Assembly: GCF_014483895.1 (NCBI RefSeq)
Contig: NZ_CP059987.1
Location: 2,418,001-2,482,000 of the forward strand
Length of the DNA stretch: 64,000 nucleotides
Reading direction: 5' to 3'
Source: Protaetiibacter sp. SSC-01
GTDB taxonomy: Bacteria > Actinomycetota > Actinomycetes > Actinomycetales > Microbacteriaceae
Shown here piece after piece: positions 1 to 7,271 of this stretch. The notes under the pieces are model-generated. The model made no database searches. It was not told where the DNA came from and was given only the letters and a program-made list of their open reading frames with translations. Each line of letters opens with the position of its first letter. Position 1 is the first letter of the stretch. A program made the position numbers and the translations under genes.

Positions 1-534
1 GTCGGGTCCGGCATCCCCGCCGAGCAGCAGGATGTTGTAGCGGCCGTCGACGGGCTCGACGGTGGGACGCTCAGCGAAGATCGCGTCGAGCAGGCCGATG
101 CCCGAGGTCGAGACGACGGCGCCGTACGCGGCCGTGCCCGAGACGGCGGCGAGCGCGACGACCGAGAGGCCGGCGACGAACGCGCGCGCCGCGGGGGCGA
201 CGCGCACGAGCACGACGAGCCGCAGGGTGTCGAGCGTCAGCACGACCCACAGCACGGCGTAGAACACGAGCGCGGCCGCCCCGCCCGCGAGCACCCACGT
301 GTTGGTCGCGATCGTGAGCAGCAGGCCGCGCGCGAAGAGCAGCAGCGCGAGGGCGACGAGCGCGATCGCCCAGAGCACGAGCGTCGCGCCGAGGCCGAAG
401 CGGCCGAGGCGGCGGTTGCCCGCGAGCACCTGCGCCGAGCCGGGCACGAGCAGGTTGAGCCCGACGAGCCACCAGGCGCGCTTCGTCATGAAGTCGGTGT
501 CGGTGCGATCCGGGTCGCGCAGCACGCTCGCCAT
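1..534 (-). CDS. LCP (LytR-CpsA-Psr) family cell-wall ligase, N-terminal part only
   Basis: LCP proteins attach teichoic acid, arabinogalactan or other glycopolymers to peptidoglycan on the outer face of the membrane. The visible 178 residues start MASVLRDPDR, contain four hydrophobic segments (about residues 21-38, 46-66, 80-100 and 119-142), and then reach YNILLLGGDAGPD, which matches the opening strand of the LCP catalytic domain (NILLLGxD). The rest of the domain lies beyond the window edge. Four membrane segments before the LCP domain is more than the usual single one; this longer form is known in actinobacteria. ATG lies 2 nt after the purE stop, so it is translated from the purK-purE-LCP transcript. 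The family call rests on one motif plus topology. Confidence 0.8.
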   Translation of the reverse strand, partial: MASVLRDPDRTDTDFMTKRAWWLVGLNLLVPGSAQVLAGNRRLGRFGLGATLVLWAIALVALALLLFARGLLLTIATNTWVLAGGAAALVFYAVLWVVLTLDTLRLVVLVRVAPAARAFVAGLSVVALAAVSGTAAYGAVVSTSGIGLLDAIFAERPTVEPVDGRYNILLLGGDAGPD

Positions 535-536
535 GC

Positions 537-1037
537 TCAGAGCTTCTGCTGCAGCGCCGCGTTCTTCTCCTCGACGAGCACCTCGAGCGAGGCGGCGAAG
601 TCGGCGAGACGGGCGGTGAGCTCGGGGTCGCCGGAGGCGAGGATGCGCGCCGCGAGGATGCCGGCGTTGCGGGCTCCGCCGATCGACACGGTCGCGACGG
701 GGATGCCCGCGGGCATCTGCACGATCGAGAGCAGCGAGTCGAGGCCGTCGAGCTTCGCGAGCGGCACGGGCACGCCGACGACGGGGAGGGTCGTGACGGA
801 TGCGAGCATGCCCGGCAGGTGGGCCGCTCCCCCGGCGCCCGCGATGATGACGCGCAGGCCGCGGTCGGCTGCCTCGCCTCCGTAGCTCATGAGCTTGCGC
901 GGGGTGCGGTGAGCCGAGACGACCTCGACCTCGTAGGGGATGCCGAACTCCGCGAGCACGGTGGCCGCGTCCTGCATGACCGACCAGTCGGAGTCGGAAC
1001 CCATGACGACGCCGACGAGGGGCTTCAGCTCAGGCAC
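537..1037 (-). CDS. purE: N5-carboxyaminoimidazole ribonucleotide mutase
   Basis: Converts N5-CAIR to CAIR in de novo purine synthesis, using the product of PurK encoded just upstream. The 166-residue protein shows the family landmarks GSDSDW (13-18), SAHRTP (41-46) and [11 protein letters not shown] (66-76), which line the nucleotide site; length is normal for bacterial class I PurE. The start is GTG. A TAGCAT box ends 6 nt before that GTG, so besides read-through from purK (gap 16 nt) an internal leaderless transcript is possible. The purE-purK pair is conserved in actinobacteria. High confidence. Confidence 0.97.
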   Translation of the reverse strand: MPELKPLVGVVMGSDSDWSVMQDAATVLAEFGIPYEVEVVSAHRTPRKLMSYGGEAADRGLRVIIAGAGGAAHLPGMLASVTTLPVVGVPVPLAKLDGLDSLLSIVQMPAGIPVATVSIGGARNAGILAARILASGDPELTARLADFAASLEVLVEEKNAALQQKL

Positions 1038-1053
1038 CCCTCGATGCTACGGG

Positions 1054-2166
1054 TCAGTCCTGGAAGAAGGCCGCCGCGGCACGCGCTCGGGCGACGACGT
1101 CGTCGAGCTCGGCGCCCGTCGCCGTCACGTGCCCGACCTTGCGACCGGGCCGCGACTCCTTGCCGTAGGAGTGCAGCTTGACCTCGGGCCGGTCGGCCAT
1201 GGCGCGCGCGTAGCGGTCCGGCATCCGCTCGCCCGAGGGGCCGCCGAGGATGTTGACCATGACGCTCACGGGCGCGAGCGGCTCGGTGTCGCCGAGGGGC
1301 AGGTCGAGCACGGCGCGCAGGTGCTGCTCGAACTGGCTCGTGACGGCGCCGTCGATCGTCCAGTGGCCCGTGTTGTGCGGGCGCATGGCGAGCTCGTTGA
1401 CGAGCAGGCGCCCGTCCTCGGCCTCGAAGAGCTCGACGGCGAGTACGCCCGTGACGTCGAGCTCGGATGCGATGCGCTCGGCGAGCGCGCGCGCCTCCTC
1501 CGGCAGGCCCCCGGCCCGCGGCGCGGGCGCGAACACCTCGGCGCACACGCCGTCGCGCTGCACGGTCTCGACGAGCGGCCACGCGCGCACCTCGCCCGAG
1601 GGGCGTCGCGCGACGAGCTGCGCGAGCTCACGGCGGAAGGGCACGAACTCCTCGACGAGGAGGCCGTCGGCCGCGTCCGCGAACCAGTCGTCGGCTCCGG
1701 ATGCGTCGCGCACGACCCGCACGCCCTTGCCGTCGTAGCCGCCGCGCGGGGTCTTCACGACCGCGATCCCGCCGTGCGCGTCGAGGAACGCGCCGAGCTC
1801 GGCGGCATCCGCGATGCGTGCCCAGTCGGGCACGGGGGCGCCGATCGCGCTCAGGCGCTCGCGCATGACGGTCTTGTCCTGGGCCACCGCGAGCGCGTGC
1901 GGCCCGGGGTGCACGGCCACGCCGGAGGCGACGAGCCGGTCGAGCACGTCCTGCGGAACGTGCTCGTGGTCGAAGGTGACGACGTCGACGTCGGCCGCGA
2001 ACGCGAGCACCGTGTCGACGTCGCGGTAGTCGCCGACGGCGGTCGCCGCGAGGGCTGCGGAGCTGCCATCGATCTCCGCGAGCACGCGCAACTCGATGCC
2101 GAGGGCGACGGCGGGAGGGATCATCATGCGGGCGAGCTGCCCGCCCCCGATGACGCCGACTCTCAC
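1054..2166 (-). CDS. purK: 5-(carboxyamino)imidazole ribonucleotide synthase
   Basis: ATP-dependent carboxylation of AIR to N5-CAIR, the step before PurE. The 370-residue protein begins MRVGVIGGGQLARMM, the glycine-rich N-terminus of the ATP-grasp PurK family, and continues with FDHEHVP, KTPRGGYDGKG and NELAMRPHNTGHWTIDG, all characteristic of PurK substrate and ATP sites. The start is GTG; GGGGAGGC sits 6-7 nt upstream as a good Shine-Dalgarno, so this mRNA has a leader, unlike many genes here. First gene of the purK-purE-LCP unit, divergent from the GtrA gene. Confidence 0.97.
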   Translation of the reverse strand: MRVGVIGGGQLARMMIPPAVALGIELRVLAEIDGSSAALAATAVGDYRDVDTVLAFAADVDVVTFDHEHVPQDVLDRLVASGVAVHPGPHALAVAQDKTVMRERLSAIGAPVPDWARIADAAELGAFLDAHGGIAVVKTPRGGYDGKGVRVVRDASGADDWFADAADGLLVEEFVPFRRELAQLVARRPSGEVRAWPLVETVQRDGVCAEVFAPAPRAGGLPEEARALAERIASELDVTGVLAVELFEAEDGRLLVNELAMRPHNTGHWTIDGAVTSQFEQHLRAVLDLPLGDTEPLAPVSVMVNILGGPSGERMPDRYARAMADRPEVKLHSYGKESRPGRKVGHVTATGAELDDVVARARAAAAFFQD

Positions 2167-2196
2167 AGGATGCCTCCCCAGCTTCGCGTGGAAAAC

Positions 2197-2214
2197 GGCG
2201 GCTAGACTGCCGCC
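2197..2214 (+). promoter_or_regulatory. Candidate promoter of the GtrA gene, -10 inside a GC palindrome
   Basis: TAGACT (2203-2208) fits an actinobacterial -10 for the GtrA gene, giving a leader of about 40 nt with GGAAGG before the GTG. The hexamer is exactly flanked by GGCGGC and GCCGCC (6-bp perfect arms), so a dyad spans the -10. It lies in the purK/GtrA divergent region and could be an operator or chance in GC-rich DNA. Confidence 0.4.
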
Positions 2215-2253
2215 TCTACGACCCTACGGCCCCCGACGCGGAAGGCACGACGC

Positions 2254-2844
2254 GTGCGCAAACTCTTCGCCCAGTTCGCGCGATTCGGCGTCGTCGGCCT
2301 CGTCGGCCTCGTCATCGACTTCGGGGTGTTCAACCTCCTGCGCGCGACGGTCTTCGACCCCGAGAACGTGCACGAGGGGCCCGTGCTCGCGAAGCTCATC
2401 TCGACCGCCCTCGCGATCGTCGCCAACTGGATCGGCAACCGCTACTGGACGTTCCGCGAGCACCGCGGCCGCCAGCTGTGGCGGGAGTTCGCGGAGTTCA
2501 TGCTCGTGAGCCTCGGCGGCATGGCGGTCGGGCTCGCGTGCCTGTGGGTCTCGCATTACGTGCTCGGCTACACGAGCATCCTCGCCGACAACATCTCGGG
2601 CAACGTCATCGGCCTCGCGCTCGGCACGGCGTTCCGGTTCACGTTCTACAAGACGTGGGTGTTCGCCCCGCACCGCGGCGAGAGCGGCCCCGCGGTGTTC
2701 CCTGAGCACGCCGAAGCGGATGCGGCTCCCGCCGCCGAGCCGGCCGGCGCCGACGAGGCCTCCGACTCTCCGGTGGCCGTCAGCGGCGACCGAGCAGCGT
2801 CGTCTCGTCGCCCGGCCGCGACTGCTCCCGCTGACGCCGGGTAG
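2254..2844 (+). CDS. GtrA-like polytopic membrane protein
   Basis: GtrA-family proteins are small four-helix membrane proteins thought to move polyprenyl-linked sugars or to partner glycosyltransferases in cell-envelope synthesis. This 196-residue protein opens with FARFGVVGLVGLVIDFGVFNLL and has the family signature VANWIGNRYWTF near residues 57-68, followed by two more hydrophobic segments ending FRFTFYKTWVF. Residues from about 150 on form an Ala/Glu-rich tail with no recognisable fold. The start is GTG with GGAAGG upstream. The tail overlaps the convergent PH-domain gene by 65 nt. The polyprenol-phosphate mannose synthase gene 1.3 kb away is a plausible functional partner, which is inference. 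Confidence 0.88.
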   Translation: MRKLFAQFARFGVVGLVGLVIDFGVFNLLRATVFDPENVHEGPVLAKLISTALAIVANWIGNRYWTFREHRGRQLWREFAEFMLVSLGGMAVGLACLWVSHYVLGYTSILADNISGNVIGLALGTAFRFTFYKTWVFAPHRGESGPAVFPEHAEADAAPAAEPAGADEASDSPVAVSGDRAASSRRPAATAPADAG

Positions 2845-3346
2845 CGACGGGGTTCACCGCGAGCTCCATGAGGTCGTTGAGCGTCGCCTGCACGAGGTTG
2901 GCGCCCGGCACGTCGCGCAGCACGACGGGATGCTCGAGGCCCGTGTTGATGAGCACGTCGCCCGAGCCGAACATGCCCTGCAGACCGTTCTTGCGCACCG
3001 TGACGTCGTAGCCGCGGCTGTGCAGCAGCTCCTGGCGCGTGCGCACGAAGACGCCGCCGCGCAGCACGATGCGGCGCGTCGTGATCGTGTAGTTGCGACC
3101 GAGCCACGCGATGAGGGGCAGCAGGAACAGCACGACGGCGACGAGCACGGCCCCCGCGAGCACGAGCCAGTTCTGCCACGCCTCGGGCAGCGTGCCGCCG
3201 AAGTAGCCGAGCGCAGCGGCATCCGCGACGAGCACGACGCACGGCAGCACGAGGGCGCGACCGTGCGAGCGCAGCCTCGCCACGACGGCCTCCGGCTGCA
3301 CCGTCTGGGCGGCGCCGGGCACGCCGCCGGGTGTCGCGTGCGTCAT
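2780..3346 (-). CDS. Bacterial PH-domain (DUF304/bPH2-type) membrane protein
   Basis: 188 residues. Two hydrophobic segments around residues 33-50 and 59-80 are followed by a region beginning YTITTRRIVLRGGVFVRTRQELLHSRGYDVTVR, a typical bacterial PH (YdbS/YdbT-like) strand pattern in which ITxxRIxxRxG is the hallmark. Function is unknown; such proteins are presumed membrane-bound scaffolds. The equivalent slot beside birA in M. tuberculosis (Rv3278c, from memory) also holds a protein of this kind. A TAGAAC box and a GGGAG sequence both lie just before the ATG, so either leaderless or SD-led initiation is possible. Its last 22 codons overlap the GtrA gene on the other strand. Confidence 0.82.
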   Translation of the reverse strand: MTHATPGGVPGAAQTVQPEAVVARLRSHGRALVLPCVVLVADAAALGYFGGTLPEAWQNWLVLAGAVLVAVVLFLLPLIAWLGRNYTITTRRIVLRGGVFVRTRQELLHSRGYDVTVRKNGLQGMFGSGDVLINTGLEHPVVLRDVPGANLVQATLNDLMELAVNPVATRRQREQSRPGDETTLLGRR

Positions 3347-3355
3347 GCTCCCGTT

Positions 3356-4147
3356 CTACCTGACGTGGGTCACATCGCCCGCCGCGACAGACCGCGTCGC
3401 GCCGTGCTCGTCCGCCACGACGAGGCGGCCGTCGGGGTCGAGGTCGACCGCGGTGCCGCGCAGGATGTCACCGTCGGGCAGCTCGACGTCGACCCGGCGG
3501 CCGAGCGTGAGGCATCCGGCGCGCGCGTCGGCGCGGATGCCCGAGGCCTCCGGGTCGGCCCCTGCGGCCAGGTAGGCGGTCACGCGAGCCCGCAGCCCCT
3601 CGAGGTAGCCCGCGAGCACGGCGTCCTCGAGCGCGTCGTCGACGGGCAGGCCCTCGACCGCGAGCGACGTCGCCGTCGGCACGGGCAGCTCCTCCGTCGT
3701 CATGCGCGTGTTGATGCCCGAGCCGATCACGACGCCCGTTCCGGCGGGCAGCAGCTCGGCGAGGATGCCGCTGATCTTGCGCCCGTCGACGAGCACGTCG
3801 TTGGGCCACTTGAAGCCCACCGCGCGGTTCGGAAGCGCGTGGCGCACGGCCGCCGCCATCGCCGTACCGGCGATGAGAGGCAGCCAGCCGAGGCGGTCGC
3901 CCTCGGGGGCGCTGCCGTCCGCGAGGCGCGGGCGCAGCAGCACGGATGCGGCGATCGCCGCGCCGGGCGGCGCCGTCCACGAGCGCCCCAGCCGCCCCCG
4001 GCCCGCGCTCTGGTAGCGCGTGAGCATGACGGTCATGTCGCGCATGCCCTCGCGGTCGGCGCGCGCGCACAGCTCCGTGTTGGTGGAGCTCGACGACGCG
4101 ACCTCGTACAGGGCCGCGGCGACGCTCCGGCTCCGATCGAAGGTCAT
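3356..4147 (-). CDS. birA: Biotin--[acetyl-CoA-carboxylase] ligase
   Basis: Forms biotinyl-AMP and transfers biotin to the lysine of carboxyl-carrier domains, here most likely the AMKM site of the carboxylase encoded at 12308-14065. The 263-residue protein shows SSSTNTEL (about 19-26), the biotin/ATP loop GRGRLGRSW, then FKWPNDVLVDGRKISGILAEL, all standard for the ligase domain. There is no N-terminal winged helix, so it is a group I enzyme without DNA-binding repressor function. The ATG at 4147 is chosen because TAGGCT lies exactly 7 nt upstream, the leaderless arrangement seen repeatedly in this window. Stop TAG. Confidence 0.96.
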   Translation of the reverse strand: MTFDRSRSVAAALYEVASSSSTNTELCARADREGMRDMTVMLTRYQSAGRGRLGRSWTAPPGAAIAASVLLRPRLADGSAPEGDRLGWLPLIAGTAMAAAVRHALPNRAVGFKWPNDVLVDGRKISGILAELLPAGTGVVIGSGINTRMTTEELPVPTATSLAVEGLPVDDALEDAVLAGYLEGLRARVTAYLAAGADPEASGIRADARAGCLTLGRRVDVELPDGDILRGTAVDLDPDGRLVVADEHGATRSVAAGDVTHVR

Positions 4148-4154
4148 GGCCGCC

Positions 4155-4164
4155 AGCCTAGGAT
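4155..4164. promoter_or_regulatory. Overlapping divergent -10 boxes for birA and the mannose synthase gene
   Basis: The start codons of the two divergent genes are separated by only 24 bp. TAGGAT (4159-4164, + strand) is 7 nt before the ATG at 4172, and TAGGCT (4155-4160 read on the - strand) is 7 nt before the ATG at 4147. The two boxes share 2 bp within CCTAGG. Both mRNAs would begin at or near the start codon, and RNA polymerase could not occupy both sites at once. No good -35 is seen for either. Confidence 0.6.
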
Positions 4165-4171
4165 GTCGGTC

Positions 4172-4999
4172 ATGCCGTCCGCGCGAGCCCCACGCTCCGG
4201 GCGCGTCCTCGTCATCACGCCCACCTACGACGAGGCCGACAACCTGCCCACGACGATCGAGGCGCTCCTCGCCTCGGGCGCCGACTGCGACGTGCTCGTC
4301 GTGGACGACGCGAGCCCCGACGGCACGGGCGAGCTCGCCGACCGCATCGCCGCATCCGAGCCCCGGGTGCACGTGCTGCACCGCGCCGCGAAGGACGGCC
4401 TGGGCCGCGCCTACCTCGCGGGGTTCGCGTGGGCGCTCGAACGCGGCTACGACATCGTCGTCGAGTTCGACGCCGACGGCTCGCACCCCGCCGACGCCCT
4501 CCCCGCGATGCTCGAGGCCCTGTCGGCGGATGCCGCGACGGGTCTCGTGATCGGCTCGCGCTGGGTGCCCGGCGGCCGCCTCGTCGACTGGCCCGCCTCC
4601 CGCCGCCTGCTGAGCCGCGCGGCCAACGCGTACGCGCGCGTCATGCTGCGCCTCCCGGTGAAGGACGTGACGGCCGGCTACCGCGCCTACCGGGCGGCGG
4701 TGCTCGACGAGATCGCGCACCAGGTCGTCGACTCCCGGGGCTACTGCTTCCAGATCGACCTCACCATCCGCACCCACGAGGCCGGATGGCGCATCCGCGA
4801 GGTGCCCATCACCTTCCGCGAGCGCCGTGCGGGCGCCTCGAAGATGAGCCGCGACGTCGTGGCCGAGGCCATGTGGCGCGTCACAGCGTGGGGCGTGCAG
4901 CGGCTCGTGCGCCCGCCCCGCACCCGCGCCCTCGGACAAGGCATCGCGCCCGGTCTTGTCGATTCGCACAACCCCGTGCCCCGGGAGGGCGACGGATAG
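4172..4999 (+). CDS. Polyprenol monophosphomannose synthase (family 2 glycosyltransferase)
   Basis: Transfers mannose from GDP-mannose to a polyprenyl phosphate, supplying the lipid-linked mannose donor for lipoglycans and protein O-mannosylation. The 275-residue catalytic domain shows [11 protein letters not shown] near the start, [11 protein letters not shown], the metal/nucleotide motif EFDADGSHP, and [12 protein letters not shown] further on, as in Ppm1/DPM1 proteins. There is no acyltransferase or extra membrane domain. The ATG at 4172 is preferred over one at 4163 because it sits 7 nt from TAGGAT. GDP-mannose would come from the guanylyltransferase at 31611-32726. Its stop codon TAG also forms the first bases of the -10 for the downstream carboxylase gene. 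Confidence 0.9.
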   Translation: MPSARAPRSGRVLVITPTYDEADNLPTTIEALLASGADCDVLVVDDASPDGTGELADRIAASEPRVHVLHRAAKDGLGRAYLAGFAWALERGYDIVVEFDADGSHPADALPAMLEALSADAATGLVIGSRWVPGGRLVDWPASRRLLSRAANAYARVMLRLPVKDVTAGYRAYRAAVLDEIAHQVVDSRGYCFQIDLTIRTHEAGWRIREVPITFRERRAGASKMSRDVVAEAMWRVTAWGVQRLVRPPRTRALGQGIAPGLVDSHNPVPREGDG

Positions 5000-5009
5000 G
5001 CTGGGCGCC

Positions 5010-6608
5010 GTGACCGACGAAACCGCCGCCCCCGACCTCTTCACGACCGCCGGCAAGCTCGCCGATCTCAAGGTGCGCTACCACGAGGCCGTGACGGCGA
5101 GCGGCGAGGCGGCCATCGCGAAGCAGCACGCGAAGGGCAAGAAGACGGCCCGCGAGCGCATCGAGGCGCTCCTCGACCAGGGCTCGTTCGTCGAGCTCGA
5201 CGAGTTCGTGCGCCACCGCACTCACGCCTTCGGCATGGAGGGCAACCGCCCCTACGGCGACGCGGTCGTCACGGGCACGGGCACGATCCACGGCCGCCAG
5301 GTGGCCGTCTACGCGCAGGACTTCACGATCTTCGGCGGCTCGCTCGGCGAGGTCGCGGGCGAGAAGATCATCAAGGTCATGGAGCTCGCCCTCAAGACGG
5401 GCGTGCCCATCATCGGCATGCTCGACTCCGGCGGCGCGCGCATCCAGGAGGGCGTCGTCGCCCTCGGCAAGTACGGCGAGATCTTCCGCCTCAACACCGC
5501 GAGCTCGGGCGTCATCCCGCAGATCTCGATCATCCTCGGACCCGCCGCGGGTGGCGCCGTCTACGGCCCCGCGCTCACCGACTTCGTCATCATGGTCGAC
5601 AAGACGAGCCAGATGTTCGTCACGGGTCCGGATGTCATCCGCACCGTCACGGGCGAGGACGTCGGCATGGAGGAGCTCGGCGGCGCGCTCACCCACAGCC
5701 AGCGCACGGGCGTCTCCCACTACCTCGCCTCCGACGAGGAGGACGCGCTCGACTACGCGCGCACGCTCGTGAGCTTCCTTCCCGACAACAACCAGGCGGA
5801 GCTGCCGGTGTACGACTCCGAGTCGGAGCTCGAGATCAACGACTCGGACCGTCGGCTCAACACGATCATCCCCGACTCCCCCAACCAGCCGTACGACATG
5901 CTCGAGGTCATCGAGCGCATCGTCGACAACGGCGACTTCCTCGAGGTGCAGCCGCTCTTCGCACCGAACATCGTCATCGGATTCGCGCGCATCGAGGGCC
6001 GATCGGTCGGCATCATCGCCAACCAGCCGAACCAGATGGCGGGCACGCTCAACATCGACGCGGGCGAGAAGGCCGCGCGCTTCGTGCGCTTCTGCGACGC
6101 GTTCTCGATCCCCATCCTCACGCTCGTCGACGTGCCCGGCTACCTGCCGGGAACCGACCAGGAGTGGACGGGCGTCATCCGCCGCGGCGCGAAGCTGCTC
6201 TACGCGTATGCCGAGGCGACCGTGCCGCTCGTGACGGTCATCACGCGCAAGGCCTACGGCGGCGCGTACATCGTCATGGGCTCGAAGCAGCTCGGCGCCG
6301 ACCTCAACTACGCCTGGCCGACGGCCGAGATCGCGGTCATGGGCGGCCAGGGTGCGGTCAACATCCTGTACCGCAACGAGCTCAAGGCGGCCGAGGCCGC
6401 AGGCGAGGACGTCGCGGCCGTGCGCACGCACCTCGCCAACGAGTACACCTACAACGTCGCCTCGCCGTTCCTCGCCGCCGAGCGCGGCGAGCTCGACGGC
6501 ATCATCGAGCCGGCCGCGACGCGACTCGTGGTCATCAAGGCGCTGCGGGCGCTGCGCACGAAGCGCGCGGCGCTGCCCGCCAAGAAGCACGGGAACATCC
6601 CGCTGTGA
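5010..6608 (+). CDS. Acyl-CoA carboxylase beta (carboxyltransferase) subunit
   Basis: Carboxyltransferase half of a biotin-dependent acetyl-/propionyl-CoA carboxylase, providing malonyl- or methylmalonyl-CoA. The 532 residues match AccD5/PccB length. Landmarks include [14 protein letters not shown], the oxyanion-hole segments [11 protein letters not shown] and [16 protein letters not shown], and in the second crotonase-like half [14 protein letters not shown] and [19 protein letters not shown]. The start is GTG at 5010, 7 nt after TAGGCT, which overlaps the previous stop codon. The stop overlaps the epsilon subunit start (GTGA). The alpha subunit is encoded 5.7 kb away. Acetyl versus propionyl specificity cannot be settled by eye. 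Confidence 0.95.
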   Translation: MTDETAAPDLFTTAGKLADLKVRYHEAVTASGEAAIAKQHAKGKKTARERIEALLDQGSFVELDEFVRHRTHAFGMEGNRPYGDAVVTGTGTIHGRQVAVYAQDFTIFGGSLGEVAGEKIIKVMELALKTGVPIIGMLDSGGARIQEGVVALGKYGEIFRLNTASSGVIPQISIILGPAAGGAVYGPALTDFVIMVDKTSQMFVTGPDVIRTVTGEDVGMEELGGALTHSQRTGVSHYLASDEEDALDYARTLVSFLPDNNQAELPVYDSESELEINDSDRRLNTIIPDSPNQPYDMLEVIERIVDNGDFLEVQPLFAPNIVIGFARIEGRSVGIIANQPNQMAGTLNIDAGEKAARFVRFCDAFSIPILTLVDVPGYLPGTDQEWTGVIRRGAKLLYAYAEATVPLVTVITRKAYGGAYIVMGSKQLGADLNYAWPTAEIAVMGGQGAVNILYRNELKAAEAAGEDVAAVRTHLANEYTYNVASPFLAAERGELDGIIEPAATRLVVIKALRALRTKRAALPAKKHGNIPL

Positions 6609-6826
6609 CCCAGAAGCCCGAGCAGCTGCCCGCCGCGATCCGCGTCGTGGGCGGCGACCCCACGCCCGAGGAGCTCGCCGCGACGACGGCCGTGCTGCAG
6701 AAGGCGCTCGACGAGCTCGCGGGCATGCACCGCCGCACGCAGCGCACGATGACGACGTGGGAGCGGGAGCGCCGCGGCCTGCGCACGCCGCTCGAGCGCG
6801 GCGGCTGGAGCCGCTGGGCCCGCTGA
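6605..6826 (+). CDS. Acyl-CoA carboxylase epsilon subunit
   Basis: A 73-residue protein translationally coupled to the beta subunit by a 4-nt GTGA overlap. It contains [20 protein letters not shown], the hallmark of the small AccE/PccE subunits that stabilise the alpha-beta complex in actinobacteria (M. tuberculosis AccE5 is the model, next to AccD5). The C-terminal half is basic and Trp-containing ([23 protein letters not shown]). Short proteins are risky, but position, coupling and motif agree. Confidence 0.9.
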   Translation: MTQKPEQLPAAIRVVGGDPTPEELAATTAVLQKALDELAGMHRRTQRTMTTWERERRGLRTPLERGGWSRWAR

Positions 6827-6839
6827 GGTCGGGGGGCAC

Positions 6840-6857
6840 CGCCGTTGCGAAACGGCG
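6840..6857 (+). terminator. GNRA-loop hairpin after the carboxylase epsilon gene
   Basis: CGCCGTT / AACGGCG arms (7 bp, perfect) close a GCGA tetraloop 13 nt after the stop codon. There is no T-tract. A second short palindrome, CGACGG-aat-CCGTCG, follows at 6864-6878. Probable transcript-end or processing structure for the carboxylase operon. Confidence 0.45.
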
Positions 6858-7064
6858 ATTCGACGACGGAATCCGTCGCGCTCTGGGAAAACGCTTCCCT
6901 TATGCGCCGTAGAATGCGGCGTTGTACCCCGGAAAGCGCGCTCGTATCCCTTAAATCAGGGCCACGTCACCCGAAAATGTACCCCGAAAGTCCCCCGAAA
7001 TGACGACTTACAGAGTTGTCATGGCGTCCGCATACTTGTGTACTAGCAGGTGTATCTCATCGAG
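6858..7064. other. Gene-free stretch with repeated CCCGAAA motifs and palindromes
   Basis: No coding potential seen on either strand. It holds GGGAA-aacgc-TTCCC (6885-6899, loosely LacI-operator-like), two TGTACCCCG elements (about 6922 and 6978) and CCCGAAA-like heptamers, three of them clustered between about 6968 and 7000. An imperfect dyad, TGACGAC-n7-GTTGTCA, lies at 7001-7021. These could be regulator sites upstream of the candidate small RNA that follows, but no known regulator motif is recognised. Confidence 0.4.
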
Positions 7065-7092
7065 TTACACAGCATCACCGGTCGTCTAGGGT
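7065..7092 (+). promoter_or_regulatory. Candidate promoter of the small RNA
   Basis: TTACAC (7065-7070), a 16-bp spacer, and TAGGGT (7087-7092) form a plausible sigma70-type promoter reading toward two strong hairpins, with no protein-coding gene on the same strand before the convergent two-component genes. Confidence 0.45.
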
Positions 7093-7097
7093 AAGCA

Positions 7098-7196
7098 GAC
7101 CGTTGATGTGGGGGCGAGTCAGGGCGATATTCGGGTTGTCGCCCTGACTCGAATCTTGCGAGGGGCCGGATGCCAAGCGTCCGGCCCCTCCTCTTT
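7098..7196 (+). ncRNA. Candidate small RNA of about 100 nt
   Basis: Predicted from layout, not from a known family. A promoter-like pair ends at 7092. The transcript would contain a 13-bp perfect stem (7115-7127 with 7139-7151, 11-nt loop) and then an 11-bp stem (7160-7170 with 7180-7190) followed by CTCTTTTCCC, which looks like an intrinsic terminator. A 13-codon frame from ATG 7106 (MWGRVRAIFGLSP) exists inside the first stem and could instead make this a leader peptide, though nothing follows on this strand. It does not resemble the 6C RNA, tmRNA, SRP or RNase P RNA. Confidence 0.4.
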
Positions 7197-7200
7197 TCCC
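7160..7200 (+). terminator. Intrinsic terminator
   Basis: GAGGGGCCGGA (7160-7170) pairs perfectly with TCCGGCCCCTC (7180-7190) across a 9-nt loop, followed by CTCTTTTCCC. It is the only clear stem plus T-run terminator noticed in the window. Confidence 0.7.
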
Positions 7201-7211
7201 CACGCCGTAGG

Positions 7212-7251
7212 CGGTCGAGGAGCGCCCGCGCAGCGGACGCGTCTCGAGACC
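7212..7251. repeat. Divergent copy of the GGTTGAGTAG-type repeat
   Basis: GGTCGAGGAGCG, then CCGCGCAGCGG, then CGTCTCGAGACCC follows the same architecture as the GGTTGAGTAG...TATCGAAACC elements elsewhere in the window. It lies 20 nt past the end of the membrane-protein gene at 7272, that is at a 3' end, as do the other copies. Confidence 0.6.
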
Positions 7252-7271
7252 CGATGGCCGACCGGGTTCAC

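Noticed and set aside
4881-6839. Long open frame antisense to the carboxylase beta gene
   Set aside because: Translation is rich in Arg, Asp, His and Leu without domain motifs; such frames are expected opposite GC-rich genes. The same applies to long antisense frames at 940-2205, 7170-8606, 16300-18270, 47148-49325, 50531-53248 and 53146-55446.
6885-6899. LacI-family operator
   Set aside because: GGGAA-aacgc-TTCCC is only partly symmetric about a CG centre, no LacI gene is nearby, and the neighbouring genes are not sugar genes; mentioned only as part of the gap.
7106-7147. Leader peptide MWGRVRAIFGLSP with attenuator
   Set aside because: No biosynthetic operon follows on that strand and there is no run of a regulating amino acid, so a small RNA is the simpler reading.
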